Positions 19,335 to 29,217 of a stretch of 64,000 nucleotides of DNA are shown one piece after another. Source of the DNA: Lysobacter sp. HDW10. GTDB taxonomy: Bacteria; Pseudomonadota; Gammaproteobacteria; Xanthomonadales; Xanthomonadaceae. The position numbers were made by a program, and so were the translations under genes. The notes below the pieces were generated by a model. That model was not told where the DNA came from. It searched no databases and worked only from the letters and a program-made list of their open reading frames with translations. Within the stretch, counting starts at the first letter, position 1, and each line of letters starts with the position of its first letter. The stretch is taken from the NCBI RefSeq assembly GCF_011300685.1, contig NZ_CP049864.1, positions 1 to 64,000 of the forward strand. Direction: 5' to 3'.

Positions 19335-20354
19335 GTGTCTAAGTTCATTCAATTGAGCGCGGTCGCATTGACCGCAGCCGTGGCATTTAGCAGTCAAGCC
19401 ATGGCGTCCGATGTTACCGGTGCTGGCGCATCGTTCGTCTATCCGGTCATGTCGAAGTGGTCTTCTGACTACGTCAAAGCCACCGGAAAGAAAGTGAACT
19501 ATCAATCGATCGGTTCCGGTGGCGGTATTGCACAAATCAAAGCGGGCACAGTGGACTTCGGTTCGTCCGACGCACCCCTCAAGCCGGCCGAGCTCGAACA
19601 ATTCGGCTTGATTCAATTCCCTTCGGTGATTGGCGGCGTCGTACCGGTCGTCAATTTGCCAGGTGTCCCCGCGGGCGCGATGAAGTTCGATGGCGCCCTG
19701 CTGGCCGATATTTTTGCCGGCAAAGTCGAGAACTGGAACGATCCGCGCATCGTCGCACTGAACGGTGGCGTGAAACTGCCGAACGACAAAATCATGGTTG
19801 TGCATCGCTCTGATGCTTCGGGCACGACATTTAACTTCACCAACTATCTGTCGAAAGTAAACAGCGATTGGAAAGCGAAGTACGGCGAAGGCACGTCGGT
19901 CAAATGGTCGACAGGTATCGGCGGCAAAGGCAATGAAGGCGTCGCTGCATACGTTAAGCAAATCAAGGGCTCGATTGGCTATGTGGAGCTGTCTTACGCA
20001 CTGCAAAACAAACTGACCTACACACGCTTGAAGAACGCCTCCGGCAACTTTGTGAATCCAAGTGATGACACCTTCCAAGCCGCTGCGGCCAATGCTGACT
20101 GGGCCAACTCGAAGGACTTCTACTTGGTCATGACCAATGCCAAGGGCGAAAAATCGTGGCCGATAACCGCGACCAACTTCATCTTGATGCACAAGCGACC
20201 GAAAAACGTGGACACCGCTAAGAATGCCAAGGCCTTCTTCACCTGGATTTATGCCAATGGTGGCGCACAAGCCATGGCTTTGGACTACGTTCCGCTGCCG
20301 AACAGTTTGGTCCAGCAAATCAAGACCTATTGGGCGGCTGAAGTGACCTACTGA
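19335..20354 (+). CDS. pstS: Phosphate-binding protein PstS, first copy (soluble periplasmic)
   Basis: Periplasmic receptor of the Pst phosphate ABC transporter. GTG start with AAAAGGAA before it. The 339-residue protein has a Sec signal ending SSQAMA and the phosphate-loop segments GAGASFVYPVMSKW, SIGSGGGIAQIKAGTVDFGSSD and RSDASGTTFNFTNYL. It has no lipobox, unlike the second copy, to which it is closely similar along its length. It is the second gene after the porin, and a terminator follows, so porin-pstS forms one unit. Confidence 0.96.
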   Translation: MSKFIQLSAVALTAAVAFSSQAMASDVTGAGASFVYPVMSKWSSDYVKATGKKVNYQSIGSGGGIAQIKAGTVDFGSSDAPLKPAELEQFGLIQFPSVIGGVVPVVNLPGVPAGAMKFDGALLADIFAGKVENWNDPRIVALNGGVKLPNDKIMVVHRSDASGTTFNFTNYLSKVNSDWKAKYGEGTSVKWSTGIGGKGNEGVAAYVKQIKGSIGYVELSYALQNKLTYTRLKNASGNFVNPSDDTFQAAAANADWANSKDFYLVMTNAKGEKSWPITATNFILMHKRPKNVDTAKNAKAFFTWIYANGGAQAMALDYVPLPNSLVQQIKTYWAAEVTY

Positions 20355-20382
20355 TCTCAAACCCTTTCGAAAATGCATACAA

Positions 20383-20406
20383 AGCGGGCCTCGGCTCGCT
20401 TTTTTT
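20383..20406 (+). terminator. Terminator after the first pstS
   Basis: AAGCGGGC, loop CTCG, GCTCGCTT (8 pairs, one G-U) followed by a run of six or more T. Separates porin-pstS from the second pstS unit. Confidence 0.82.
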
Positions 20407-20442
20407 GTGCACATGGCAGGTTTATGACCGATGCGTCCTGTT

Positions 20443-20460
20443 TCGTCATATTCCTGTCAT
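20443..20460 (+). promoter_or_regulatory. Pho box (PhoB site) before the second pstS
   Basis: TCGTCAT-ATTC-CTGTCAT is two 7-base repeats 4 bases apart, matching the PhoB consensus (CTGTCAT repeats). A candidate -10, TTATGA, starts 12 bases later at 20473, so the box takes the place of a -35. Confidence 0.78.
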
Positions 20461-20523
20461 CTAAAAACGTTCTTATGACGCAACAGGATTTTTCATAGCG
20501 CATCAGCGCCTTTTGGAGTCGGA

Positions 20524-21579
20524 ATGAAACACGCATCAAAAACGCTCACCGCGCTTGCACTGGCAGCAGTTGTGCTGGTAGCGGGTTGTACCCAGAAGAC
20601 GGAAACGGCGGGCGTTGCACCCAAGGCCGAGGCACAAGTGACGGGCGCAGGCGCAAGCTTCATCTATCCGCTGATGGCGCAGTGGTCGAGCGACTACCGC
20701 GCTGCCACCGGCAACAAGATCAATTACCAATCGATTGGCTCAGGTGGCGGAATCGCGCAGATCAAAGCCGGTACGGTGGATTTCGGCTCCTCAGACAAAC
20801 CCTTGAGCAGCGAAGAATTGGCAGCAGCGAACCTTGCGCAATTCCCGAGTGCGATCGGCGGCGTCGTGCCGGTCATCAACCTCACTGGTTTCGAAAGCGC
20901 TGGCAAGCTTCGCCTGACAGGCTCCGTGCTTGCAGAGATTTACATGGGCAAGATCACGCAGTGGAATGACCCGAAGATTGCAGCGTTGAATGTGGGTGCC
21001 ACCCTGCCCGCAGAGAAGATCAATGTGGTGCGTCGTTCGGATGGCTCGGGTACCACGTTCAACTTCACGAACTACTTGTCGAAAGTCAGCCCGGAATTCA
21101 AAGCGGCTGTCGGCGAAGGGACCAGTGTGAATTGGACCTCGGGCATCGGCGGCAAGGGCAACGAAGGCGTCGCCTCGTATGTCAAGCAGATGAAGCAGTC
21201 GATCGGCTACGTCGAACTCTCCTACGCGTTGCAAAACAAAATGTCGTACGCCACTTTGCAGAACGCAGCAGGTGCTTGGGTGCAACCCAATGCGGCAAGC
21301 TTTGCCGCCGCCGCGGCTTCGGCAGATTGGCAGAACGCGAAAGATTTCAACTTGGTCATCACCAATGCCAGCGGACAAGACGCTTGGCCGATCGCCGCCA
21401 GCAACTTCATGATCATGCAAAAGCACCCGAAAAATCCGGCCGCACGCGCCGCTGCGCTCGACTTTTTCAAGTGGGCTTTTGAGAAGGGCCAGAAGCAGGC
21501 GGAAGCCTTGGATTACGTACCGCTTCCGCCGGCGCTTGTGCAGCAGATCGAAGCGTCTTGGGCTGTAAACTTTAAGTAA
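20524..21579 (+). CDS. pstS: Phosphate-binding protein PstS, second copy (lipoprotein)
   Basis: Second phosphate receptor. The 351-residue protein starts with a lipoprotein signal ending LVAGC (Cys22), so it should be lipid anchored rather than free in the periplasm. The same binding segments as in the first copy are present (GAGASFIYPLMAQW, QSIGSGGGIAQIKAGTVDF, RSDGSGTTFNFTNYL). It heads pstSCAB-phoU behind a Pho box, with pstC 15 bases downstream. The tandem arrangement and high similarity indicate a duplication. Confidence 0.96.
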   Translation: MKHASKTLTALALAAVVLVAGCTQKTETAGVAPKAEAQVTGAGASFIYPLMAQWSSDYRAATGNKINYQSIGSGGGIAQIKAGTVDFGSSDKPLSSEELAAANLAQFPSAIGGVVPVINLTGFESAGKLRLTGSVLAEIYMGKITQWNDPKIAALNVGATLPAEKINVVRRSDGSGTTFNFTNYLSKVSPEFKAAVGEGTSVNWTSGIGGKGNEGVASYVKQMKQSIGYVELSYALQNKMSYATLQNAAGAWVQPNAASFAAAAASADWQNAKDFNLVITNASGQDAWPIAASNFMIMQKHPKNPAARAAALDFFKWAFEKGQKQAEALDYVPLPPALVQQIEASWAVNFK

Positions 21580-21594
21580 TCGACGCCCGTACAC

Positions 21595-22563
21595 ATGAAT
21601 GCCACAGCTTTGACGCGCAAAACGGATCTCTCAACAGACGTGATCGATGCACGCAACGATCGCGTCTTCCGTTGGGCACTGACTGCAACAGCGATCTTCG
21701 TGCTCGTTTCGCTCGCCGGTGCCGCATTGTCGATGCTATGGGGTGGTCGATCCGTCTTGATGCAAGAAGGACTCGACTTCTTTCTGTCCACCGATTGGGA
21801 TCCCGTGCAAAACAAGTACGGCGCCTTGGTACCGATCTACGGCACGATCGTCACATCGATCATCGCCCTCATCATCGGTGTGCCGGTGAGCTTCGGCATC
21901 GCATTTTTTCTGACGGAAGTGGCACCCCGCAAACTCAGAACACCGATCGGTGTATTGATCGAACTGCTGGCGGGTGTGCCTTCCATCATCTATGGCATGT
22001 GGGGCTTCTTCGTGTTGATGCCGATGATGCGCGAAACCTTTATCCCTTGGGTGAGTGAGCATCTTGCGCAATGGCCCGTTGTGGGCCGTCTGTTCGAAGG
22101 GGTGCCGATCGGCGCGGGGATGTTCACGGCGGGCTTGGTGCTTGCCATCATGATCATCCCGTTCATTGCGTCCACAATGCGCGAGGTCTTTTTGACGGTC
22201 CCGACGCGCCTGAAAGAAAGTGCCTATGCATTGGGCTCGACGCGATGGGAAGTGAATTGGGACATCGTGCTGCCCTACACCCGGTCTGCGGTGATTGGCG
22301 GTGTGTTTTTAGGCCTGGGTCGCGCTTTGGGTGAAACCATGGCGGTCGCCTTTGTCATTGGCAATAGTGTGAACTTCACGGCCTCGTTGTTCGAACCTTC
22401 GACGACAATTGCCGCCTTGATCGCGAATGATTTTGGTGAAGCGACCGAGACCTATCGTGCTGCACTGCTGTTGTTGGGCTTCGTACTCTTTATTGTGACC
22501 TTCGTGGTATTGGCGTTGGCGCGCCTAATGCTCCGTCGACTTGAACGCAAGGAGGGGCGCTGA
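21595..22563 (+). CDS. pstC: Phosphate ABC transporter permease PstC
   Basis: Inner-membrane permease of the Pst transporter. The 322-residue protein has six predicted membrane segments and the EAA-type loop (ALGSTRWEVNWDIVLPYTRSAVIGG) that docks onto PstB, here seen as a longer conserved block near residue 215. The N-terminal cytoplasmic extension is normal for PstC. Its stop overlaps the pstA start by one base. Confidence 0.96.
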   Translation: MNATALTRKTDLSTDVIDARNDRVFRWALTATAIFVLVSLAGAALSMLWGGRSVLMQEGLDFFLSTDWDPVQNKYGALVPIYGTIVTSIIALIIGVPVSFGIAFFLTEVAPRKLRTPIGVLIELLAGVPSIIYGMWGFFVLMPMMRETFIPWVSEHLAQWPVVGRLFEGVPIGAGMFTAGLVLAIMIIPFIASTMREVFLTVPTRLKESAYALGSTRWEVNWDIVLPYTRSAVIGGVFLGLGRALGETMAVAFVIGNSVNFTASLFEPSTTIAALIANDFGEATETYRAALLLLGFVLFIVTFVVLALARLMLRRLERKEGR

Positions 22564-23444
22564 TGAACGCGCAGGTCACATCCTCTGCAAGTAGATCGCT
22601 GTATCGCCGTCGCGCGATCATCAACGCAATTGCAGTGTCGTTGTCAGTTGCTGCGACGATTTTTGGCTTGGCTTTTTTGGCATGGATTCTTTTCACCCTG
22701 GTGAAGAACGGCCTGCCAGGCTTGGACTGGAACCTCTTCGTCGGTGATCAACCGCCGCCGAATGAATCGGGTGGCGGTTTACGACACGCGTTCGTGGGCA
22801 GTCTGCTGATGTGCGGCATGGCGATCTTGCTCGGCACACCGATCGGCATTGCTGCGGGCACTTGGCTCGCGGAGTACGGCGATCGCAGCAAGTTGGGCAG
22901 TGCTGTGCGCTTCGTCAACGACGTGCTGCTGTCTGCGCCTTCGATCGTGTTGGGCTTGTTTGTGTACGCCGTGTACGTGATGAATACCGGCGGTCGTTTC
23001 TCGGCGATCGCGGGTGCCATTTCTTTGGCCTTCATCGTCTTGCCCGTCATTGTTCGAACCACCGACGAAATGTTGCGGCTTGTGCCTACAACGATGCGCG
23101 AAGCCGCCCTCTCCTTGGGCGTCCCGCAATGGAAGATGATTATGCAAGTGCTGTATCGCTCTGCTGCGCCGGGTGTCGTGACAGGCATTTTGTTGGCCTT
23201 GGCACGCATCTCGGGCGAAACGGCACCTTTGATTTTTACCGCTTTCGGCAACGAATTTTTCAGCGCGGATGTGACGGGCCCAATGTCGTCCATTCCCTTG
23301 GTGATGTACAAGTTCGCCGGTAGCCCTTATGAGAACTGGCAACACCTTGCATGGGCCGGCGCACTTGTCGTCACCGCTTTCATTTTCCTTTTAAGTCTTT
23401 TCGCCAGAATCGTGTTGCTGCGTAAGGCCGCCCCACATGACTGA
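22563..23444 (+). CDS. pstA: Phosphate ABC transporter permease PstA
   Basis: Second membrane subunit of the Pst transporter, 293 residues with six hydrophobic segments. The family loop is visible as [20 protein letters not shown] and then [15 protein letters not shown]. It is coupled to pstC at its start, and its last codons overlap the beginning of pstB by 8 bases if the first pstB ATG is used. Confidence 0.96.
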   Translation: MNAQVTSSASRSLYRRRAIINAIAVSLSVAATIFGLAFLAWILFTLVKNGLPGLDWNLFVGDQPPPNESGGGLRHAFVGSLLMCGMAILLGTPIGIAAGTWLAEYGDRSKLGSAVRFVNDVLLSAPSIVLGLFVYAVYVMNTGGRFSAIAGAISLAFIVLPVIVRTTDEMLRLVPTTMREAALSLGVPQWKMIMQVLYRSAAPGVVTGILLALARISGETAPLIFTAFGNEFFSADVTGPMSSIPLVMYKFAGSPYENWQHLAWAGALVVTAFIFLLSLFARIVLLRKAAPHD

Positions 23445-24276
23445 CTTCAGCCGGACTCCCGATATGAACACTGCTGCACCCTTCTCTTCCCTGCAAGCTT
23501 CGGCCGCCGACTTGCCACTGAGAGAAGCGAAGCTCGCCGCCCGACATTTGAATTTCCATTACGGCAAATTCCATGCACTGAAAGACATCACGCTCAACAT
23601 CCCCGAAAAACGCGTGACCGCGTTAATCGGCCCATCGGGCTGCGGCAAGTCCACCTTGCTTCGCGTATTCAACCGCATTTATGCCTTGTACCCGGGCCTC
23701 GTTGCCACGGGCGAAGTTGTGCTCGATGGCGAGAATATTCTCGACGCGAAGTATTCGATGAACAAGCTGCGCAGCAAGGTCGGCATGGTGTTTCAAAAGC
23801 CTGTGCCGTTCCCGATGACGATCTATGAAAACGTCGCGTATGGCATTCGCCATCATGAAAAGCTCTCGAAATCCGAGATGGCAGATCGCGTCGAACATGC
23901 CTTGCGCCAAGGCGCACTGTGGGATGAAGTGAAAGACAAGTTGCAACAGAATGCGCTCGGCTTGTCCGGTGGACAGCAACAGCGTCTGTGCATTTCACGT
24001 GCGGTTGCGTTGCGTCCTGAGGTGCTGTTGTTAGACGAGCCCACGTCTGCGCTTGATCCGATTTCGACGGCAAGAATTGAGCAGCTTGTGGAAGAGCTCA
24101 AACACGACTACACAATTTGTATCGTGACGCACAACATGCAACAGGCCGCACGCGTATCCGACTACACCGCTTTCATGTATCTGGGTGACCTGATCGAACA
24201 CGATGAAACATCGACGATCTTCTCCAACCCGACGCAGAAGCAAACCGAAGACTACATCACCGGCCGATTCGGCTGA
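23437..24276 (+). CDS. pstB: Phosphate ABC transporter ATP-binding protein PstB
   Basis: ATPase of the Pst transporter. The 279-residue protein has Walker [14 protein letters not shown]-loop [10 protein letters not shown], signature [16 protein letters not shown] and Walker [15 protein letters not shown]. Two starts are possible: ATG 23437, which overlaps pstA, or ATG 23464, nine codons later. The ABC core begins only near residue 28 of the longer form, so the choice does not affect function. Confidence 0.96.
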   Translation: MTDFSRTPDMNTAAPFSSLQASAADLPLREAKLAARHLNFHYGKFHALKDITLNIPEKRVTALIGPSGCGKSTLLRVFNRIYALYPGLVATGEVVLDGENILDAKYSMNKLRSKVGMVFQKPVPFPMTIYENVAYGIRHHEKLSKSEMADRVEHALRQGALWDEVKDKLQQNALGLSGGQQQRLCISRAVALRPEVLLLDEPTSALDPISTARIEQLVEELKHDYTICIVTHNMQQAARVSDYTAFMYLGDLIEHDETSTIFSNPTQKQTEDYITGRFG

Positions 24277-24293
24277 TCGCAGGTACTTTCACC

Positions 24294-24998
24294 ATGGCAA
24301 ACACCCACCTCATGTCCGGTATTGAAGAAGAACACGCGCGCTTGCGCTCGGAAATCGAACGCATGGGCGAAATGGCCATTGCGCAGCTTGAAGCCGCACT
24401 CGATGTCATCGCACGTCGTGACGACCGTGCCGCACAACGCATTGTTGCCAACGACGATGCCATTGATGCGCTCGAGCAACAGGTCAGCGAAGACGTCATG
24501 AAGCTCGCCACCGGTGGCCCGCTGGCCTCTGACCTCCGCGCAATTTTGAGCTCGTTACGCATTGCCTCTGATATTGAGCGTGTGGGCGACTATGCCTCGA
24601 ACCTCGCAAAGCGCGCGATCGCTTTGAATGCCGCGCCTGCCCTGCCCGTGCCGCATGTGGTTGGTCTGGATGCATTGGGACGACTGGCCGTACAGCAATT
24701 GCGCAATGTCATGAAAGCCTATTCCGACTTGGATCCGGAGCGTGCCATGAAAGTCCGTGAGGACGACGCCGCCCTTGATATGCAGTACACCGGCATCTTC
24801 CGCGAGCTGCTGACCTACATGATGGAAGATCCGCGCAATATCACTTCGTGCACTCACTTGCTCTTCATGGCAAAAAACATCGAGCGCATCGGTGATCACG
24901 CCACCAATATTGCTGAAAACATCGTCTATCGCGTGCACGGGCCGCGCGCACTGCCGCGTCGAACCAAGATGGACGACTCCAACACCATGCACGACTGA
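24294..24998 (+). CDS. phoU: Phosphate signalling protein PhoU
   Basis: Negative regulator linking Pst to the PhoR/PhoB system. The 234-residue, all-helical protein has two copies of the PhoU repeat, with the metal-contact motifs ASDIERVGDYASNLAKRA near residue 90 and AKNIERIGDHATNIAENI near residue 203. It is the last gene of pstSCAB-phoU. phoB and phoR are not in the window. Confidence 0.96.
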   Translation: MANTHLMSGIEEEHARLRSEIERMGEMAIAQLEAALDVIARRDDRAAQRIVANDDAIDALEQQVSEDVMKLATGGPLASDLRAILSSLRIASDIERVGDYASNLAKRAIALNAAPALPVPHVVGLDALGRLAVQQLRNVMKAYSDLDPERAMKVREDDAALDMQYTGIFRELLTYMMEDPRNITSCTHLLFMAKNIERIGDHATNIAENIVYRVHGPRALPRRTKMDDSNTMHD

Positions 24999-25008
24999 TG
25001 CCACCTCT

Positions 25009-25032
25009 GTGTCGCTGCCTAGCCGGCGACAC
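25009..25032. repeat. Inverted repeat after phoU
   Basis: GTGTCGC (25009-25015) and GCGACAC (25026-25032) are perfect arms around a 10-base loop, 10 bases after the phoU stop. It may help end the pst transcript but lacks a T run. Confidence 0.4.
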
Positions 25033-25047
25033 CGTTAAACTGTCGGC

Positions 25048-25701
25048 ATGGATGCACCGATCGAGTCAAAAACCGCTCCCTTCACCATGGCCAGCCGTTT
25101 CCGCGGCTTTCTACCCGTGGTGGTGGATGTCGAAACCGGCGGCTTTGACTGCGGCAAGCACGCACTCTTGGAGATTGCGGCGGTGACGCTGCGGTTCGAC
25201 GAAAACGGACAGCTGAAACTGCACGATTCTGCGCACGCCCATGTGGTGCCCGCCGAAGGCATGGAGATCGATCCAAAATCTCTAGAAGTGACCGGCATTC
25301 AATTGGATCACCCGTTTCGCTTGGCCAAGCAGGAACGCGACGCGCTCGAGCACGTCTTTGCATTGGTCCGTGAAGAGGTGCGGGTTCAAAACTGTCAGCG
25401 CGCGATTCTTGTAGGGCACAACGCGCATTTCGATCTGGGATTCGTCAATGCGGCGGTGGCGCGCAGCAAGCACAAGCGCAATCCCTTCCACCCTTTCTCG
25501 GTGTTCGATACCGTGACTTTGGCCGGCGTCGGTTTAGGTCAAACCGTGCTCGCTCGGGCTGTGCAATCGATTGGTGTGCAATGGGACAGCAAGGCGGCAC
25601 ATTCTGCGCTCTATGATGCCGAGCGAACCGCAGATGTTTTTTGTGCTTTGGTGAATCGTTGGGGACCGCTAAGCGGCGATCCTCACACCGAAACGCGCTG
25701 A
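25048..25701 (+). CDS. rnt: Ribonuclease T
   Basis: DEDD-family 3'-5' exonuclease that trims tRNA and other stable RNA 3' ends. The 217-residue protein has the Exo I motif VVDVETGGF (Asp, Glu), Exo [13 protein letters not shown] (Asp) and Exo [17 protein letters not shown] (His, Asp), as expected for RNase T. Its last 19 bases overlap the convergent rlmB gene. Confidence 0.95.
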   Translation: MDAPIESKTAPFTMASRFRGFLPVVVDVETGGFDCGKHALLEIAAVTLRFDENGQLKLHDSAHAHVVPAEGMEIDPKSLEVTGIQLDHPFRLAKQERDALEHVFALVREEVRVQNCQRAILVGHNAHFDLGFVNAAVARSKHKRNPFHPFSVFDTVTLAGVGLGQTVLARAVQSIGVQWDSKAAHSALYDAERTADVFCALVNRWGPLSGDPHTETR

Positions 25702-26435
25702 CGCACCGCTTCGAACAAGGCGATTCCGGCCGCCACTGACACATTCAAGCTTTCCATCTGGCCGGGCATCGGAATCGCGACGATGCCATCGCAATGCTCA
25801 CGCGTGAGACGGCGCATGCCTTCGCCTTCGCTGCCCATCACCAATGCGACATTCCCTTTGAGGTCGGTGTCGTAGATGCGCGACGTGGCTTCACCATCGA
25901 TGCCGTAAATCCAAACATTCAGCTGCTGCAGGTCCTTCAAGGCACGCGCGAGATTGGTGACGCGCACCACCGGAATACGATCAGCGGCACCTGCCGACGT
26001 TTTACGCACCGTAGCGTTCACCTGGACTGCTTTGTCTTTCGGGATCATCACCGCATGGGCGCCGGCCGCATAGGCACTGCGCAAACAGGCACCCAAGTTG
26101 TGTGGATCTTGCACACCATCCAACACCAGAATGAGCGCTTTGCCGTCCGCTTGATCGACGATGTCTTGCAAGGCGTTCTCGTCCAGCACCGGCGCCGCCG
26201 CATAGCGCGCTGCCGCGCCCTGGTGACGGGTCACGCCGCCGGCGATGCCCTCCATCGCTTGCTTGCCGACTTTGCGGACTTCGATACCGAGCCTTCTGGC
26301 CTGCTGTTCGATCTCTGTCGCACGCGGGTTTTGACTCCCCGCTTCAATCAATACTTCGAGCACATGCGCAGCATCATGCTCGAGCGCTGCCGCCACTGCG
26401 TTTAGGCCGACGACCCATTGGGAATCTTTACTCAT
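25683..26435 (-). CDS. rlmB: 23S rRNA (guanosine-2'-O-)-methyltransferase RlmB
   Basis: SpoU-family methyltransferase expected to modify G2251 of 23S rRNA. The 250-residue protein has an N-terminal substrate-binding domain and a C-terminal knot domain with [30 protein letters not shown] and [16 protein letters not shown], the three SpoU motifs. It follows rnr on the same strand 26 bases downstream, the classical rnr-rlmB pair. Confidence 0.96.
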   Translation of the reverse strand: MSKDSQWVVGLNAVAAALEHDAAHVLEVLIEAGSQNPRATEIEQQARRLGIEVRKVGKQAMEGIAGGVTRHQGAAARYAAAPVLDENALQDIVDQADGKALILVLDGVQDPHNLGACLRSAYAAGAHAVMIPKDKAVQVNATVRKTSAGAADRIPVVRVTNLARALKDLQQLNVWIYGIDGEATSRIYDTDLKGNVALVMGSEGEGMRRLTREHCDGIVAIPMPGQMESLNVSVAAGIALFEAVRQRVSV

Positions 26436-26461
26436 GTGCGTATTGTGCCTGCTGTGCGCGT

Positions 26462-28882
26462 TCAGTATTTCTTCTTATTGCGTTTGACCGGCTTGCCGCG
26501 CGTGTCTTCCATCGGCGCTGCGCCGCCTTCGGCCAATTTGAAGTCGATCTTGCGGTCTTCCATATTGGCCTTCATCACGATGATGTCGACGCGATCACCC
26601 AAGCGGAAGACGCGGCCGCGGCGCTCACCTGTCATGGTTTTGCGAATGGGATCGAAGTGATAGAAATCATTCGGCAACTGGGTCACATGCACCAAGCCAT
26701 TGACCTTTGACTCATCCAACTCAACAAAGACGCCGAAGTTGGTGACGCCGCTAATCACGCCACTGAACTTTCCACCGACGTGCTTTTCCATCCAGGCAGC
26801 GCGATAGCGCTCATCCACTTCACGCTCGGCTTCGTCTGCACGACGTTCGCGTTCGCTGCACTGCAACGTCAGTGCCGCCATTTCACGCGGGGAATACCAA
26901 TCCTTACCCGCGGATCCGCCATGCAAGATGTGCTTGATCGCGCGGTGTACCAAGAGATCGGGATAGCGACGAATGGGCGACGTAAAGTGCGCGTATTCCG
27001 ACAGTGCCAAGCCGAAGTGACCGATGTTGTCCGGTGAGTACACGGCCAAACTTTGACTGCGGAGTAGCACCGTTTCGATCAAGGCCGCGTCGGGCCGCTC
27101 GCGAATCTTCTCAAGCAAGCGCGTGAAATCGCCCGGTTGGATTTTGCCCCACGGCGGCAAGCTCAGCGAGAACTCTTTCAAGAACTCCAACGTGTCTGCA
27201 AACTTCGCTTCAGGCGGCTTGTCGTGAATGCGATAGGGCGCGGGAATGTGATTTCGCTCGAGAAAACGCGCAGCTTCCACGTTTGCCGCAATCATGCACT
27301 CCTCAATGAGCTTGTGTGCATCGTTACGTAACAACATGCCCGCCTGCGTCACCTGCCCTGTGTTGTCCAACACAAAGCGCACTTCAGACGATTCGAACTC
27401 AATCGCGCCGCGCGACTTACGCGCAGCTGAGAACACTTTGTACAAAGCATGTAGGTTGCGGACTTGCGGCAACAGATCACCGACCGCTGCCAGTGCCTGC
27501 AGTTTGTCTTCTTCGCCGATATCCTCACCCAAGGCATTCCACACTTGCGTATAGGTCAAGCGCGCATGGGAGCGCATGACGGCTTCGTGGAAGCTCGATT
27601 CAAGCACTTCACCACGTGCGTTGATCTCCATGTCGCACACGAAGCAGAGGCGATCGACTTTGGGATTGAGCGAGCAAATGCCGTTCGATAGGGTCTCGGG
27701 CAACATCGGCACGACAAAGCCCGGGAAGTACACACTGGTAGCGCGAAGCTGTGCTTCATCGTCCAAAGGCGTGCCGGGACGGACGTAGTGCGAGACATCT
27801 GCAATCGCGACAATCAATCGGAAGCCGCGCGCTGTCGGTTCGCACCACACCGCATCGTCAAAATCTTTTGCGTCTTCGCCATCAATGGTGACCAGCGGTA
27901 CCGCACGCAAATCCAATCGCTGTGCGGAGACCGACGCCGGCACTTCCAAGGGCACGCTGGCCGCTTCATCCAAGACGGCCTGCGGAAACTCGAAGGGCAA
28001 GTTGTGGCCGTGAATGGCCGCTTCGACCACCAATGAGGGCGTCAACTTATCGCCCAACACCGCCACGATCTTGCCGATCGGTGGACGAATGTTGTCGCCG
28101 GGACTCGTCATCTCTGCAACAACCAATTGACCGTTGTTTGCAGCGCCGCGCGCATCTTGCGGAATTTGCACATTGCGTTGAATGCGTTTGTCGTCCGGAA
28201 TCAGATAGCTGATGCCGGATTCAAGTACGAAGCGACCCGTGAGGCGCGCAATTCTGCGCTCGAGCACTTCAACAATCTGTCCTTCTGGCCGTCCGCGACG
28301 ATCAAGACCCGCAATGCTGACCAATACGCGATCGCCGTGAAGGGCTTTGCGCATTTCGTACGGCGGCAAAAAGATGTCTTCGCGCGATTCATCTGGACGC
28401 AAAAATCCGAAGCCTTCCGGGTTCGCAATCAAGGTGCCGGAAATGAGGTCGACCTTGTGTGCGGGGACATAGCCATCGGCACGGTTCAACAACAGTTGTC
28501 CATCGCGCACCATGGCAGCCAATCGCTTGCGCAAGACCTCTAGGCGCTCGGGCACCGTCAGTTCGAATTGCGCGGCAATGTCCAGATCTGTTTGCGGTTC
28601 ACCTGCCTGAGACAGGAACAACAAAATGGCTTCACGGCTCGCGATCGGGTCTGCATAGCGTTCGGCTTCACGGCGCGCCATGGGGTCCATGGCCATTTGC
28701 CCGGGTCGATCTGGCAGCCAGCCAGGCAAGTGAGATTTGCGCTTTCCGGCCGGTTTGCCGGGGTGCTTTCCTGCGAAATTTCCGGTCGACTTGCCGGGCG
28801 ATTTGCCCTTGTTTGTCGCGCTAGGGGTCTTTGACCCAGATTTGAATCCTTTGCCGGAGCCTTTCGTTGTTTTCTTCGTCAT
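26462..28882 (-). CDS. rnr: Ribonuclease R
   Basis: Processive 3'-5' exoribonuclease that degrades structured RNA. The 806-residue protein has a Lys/Gly-rich N-terminal tail (GSGKGFKSGSK onward), cold-shock-type domains, the RNB catalytic core with ITIDGEDAKDFDDAVW-type acidic residues (here TIDGEDAKDFDDAVW), and a C-terminal S1 domain. I chose the ATG at 28882. The reading frame is open further up, but that extension runs through the tRNA-Leu gene in reverse. The low-complexity basic tail is longer than in E. coli. Confidence 0.95.
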   Translation of the reverse strand: MTKKTTKGSGKGFKSGSKTPSATNKGKSPGKSTGNFAGKHPGKPAGKRKSHLPGWLPDRPGQMAMDPMARREAERYADPIASREAILLFLSQAGEPQTDLDIAAQFELTVPERLEVLRKRLAAMVRDGQLLLNRADGYVPAHKVDLISGTLIANPEGFGFLRPDESREDIFLPPYEMRKALHGDRVLVSIAGLDRRGRPEGQIVEVLERRIARLTGRFVLESGISYLIPDDKRIQRNVQIPQDARGAANNGQLVVAEMTSPGDNIRPPIGKIVAVLGDKLTPSLVVEAAIHGHNLPFEFPQAVLDEAASVPLEVPASVSAQRLDLRAVPLVTIDGEDAKDFDDAVWCEPTARGFRLIVAIADVSHYVRPGTPLDDEAQLRATSVYFPGFVVPMLPETLSNGICSLNPKVDRLCFVCDMEINARGEVLESSFHEAVMRSHARLTYTQVWNALGEDIGEEDKLQALAAVGDLLPQVRNLHALYKVFSAARKSRGAIEFESSEVRFVLDNTGQVTQAGMLLRNDAHKLIEECMIAANVEAARFLERNHIPAPYRIHDKPPEAKFADTLEFLKEFSLSLPPWGKIQPGDFTRLLEKIRERPDAALIETVLLRSQSLAVYSPDNIGHFGLALSEYAHFTSPIRRYPDLLVHRAIKHILHGGSAGKDWYSPREMAALTLQCSERERRADEAEREVDERYRAAWMEKHVGGKFSGVISGVTNFGVFVELDESKVNGLVHVTQLPNDFYHFDPIRKTMTGERRGRVFRLGDRVDIIVMKANMEDRKIDFKLAEGGAAPMEDTRGKPVKRNKKKY

Positions 28883-28946
28883 CGGCAAATGGTTGCACAG
28901 GATGCTTGACGGTGCCGTATTTACCGTAAATAGAGACCCTGCAGAA

Positions 28947-28975
28947 TTGACAGTCTGGCGGCTGCAGTGCAGACT
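28947..28975 (+). promoter_or_regulatory. Probable promoter of the tRNA-Leu gene
   Basis: A perfect TTGACA (28947-28952) and a weak CAGACT (28970-28975) lie 17 bases apart, ending 13 bases before the mature tRNA. Confidence 0.6.
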
Positions 28976-28988
28976 ATCCCGCTCACCT

Positions 28989-29073
<85 letters not shown>

Positions 29074-29085
29074 AGATTCAATCCG

Positions 29086-29112
29086 AAAAGCCTCGCTTGC
29101 AGCGGGGCTTTT
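29086..29112 (+). terminator. Terminator after tRNA-Leu
   Basis: AAAAGCCTCGC and GCGGGGCTTTT arms around a short loop, with the T run formed by the end of the stem. It separates the tRNA from norB. Confidence 0.78.
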
Positions 29113-29150
29113 CCGTGTCTGCGACCCCAAAAACCACGACGTCGCCGCAC

Positions 29151-29192
29151 TTGACCTGAATCAAGACTGTCCACGAACCCCGGGATGAGAAT
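29151..29192 (+). promoter_or_regulatory. FNR/DNR-type box and -10 of the norB operon
   Basis: TTGACCTGAATCAA (29151-29164) matches the FNR/CRP-superfamily half-sites TTGAT-N4-ATCAA at 9 of 10 positions. If its centre is set at -41.5, as in class II activated promoters, the -10 should fall at 29187-29192. GAGAAT is found there. The predicted start at 29199 leaves a 19-base leader to the norB ATG. Confidence 0.78.
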
Positions 29193-29217
29193 GGCGGGGA
29201 CTTAGTGGAGAACAAAA

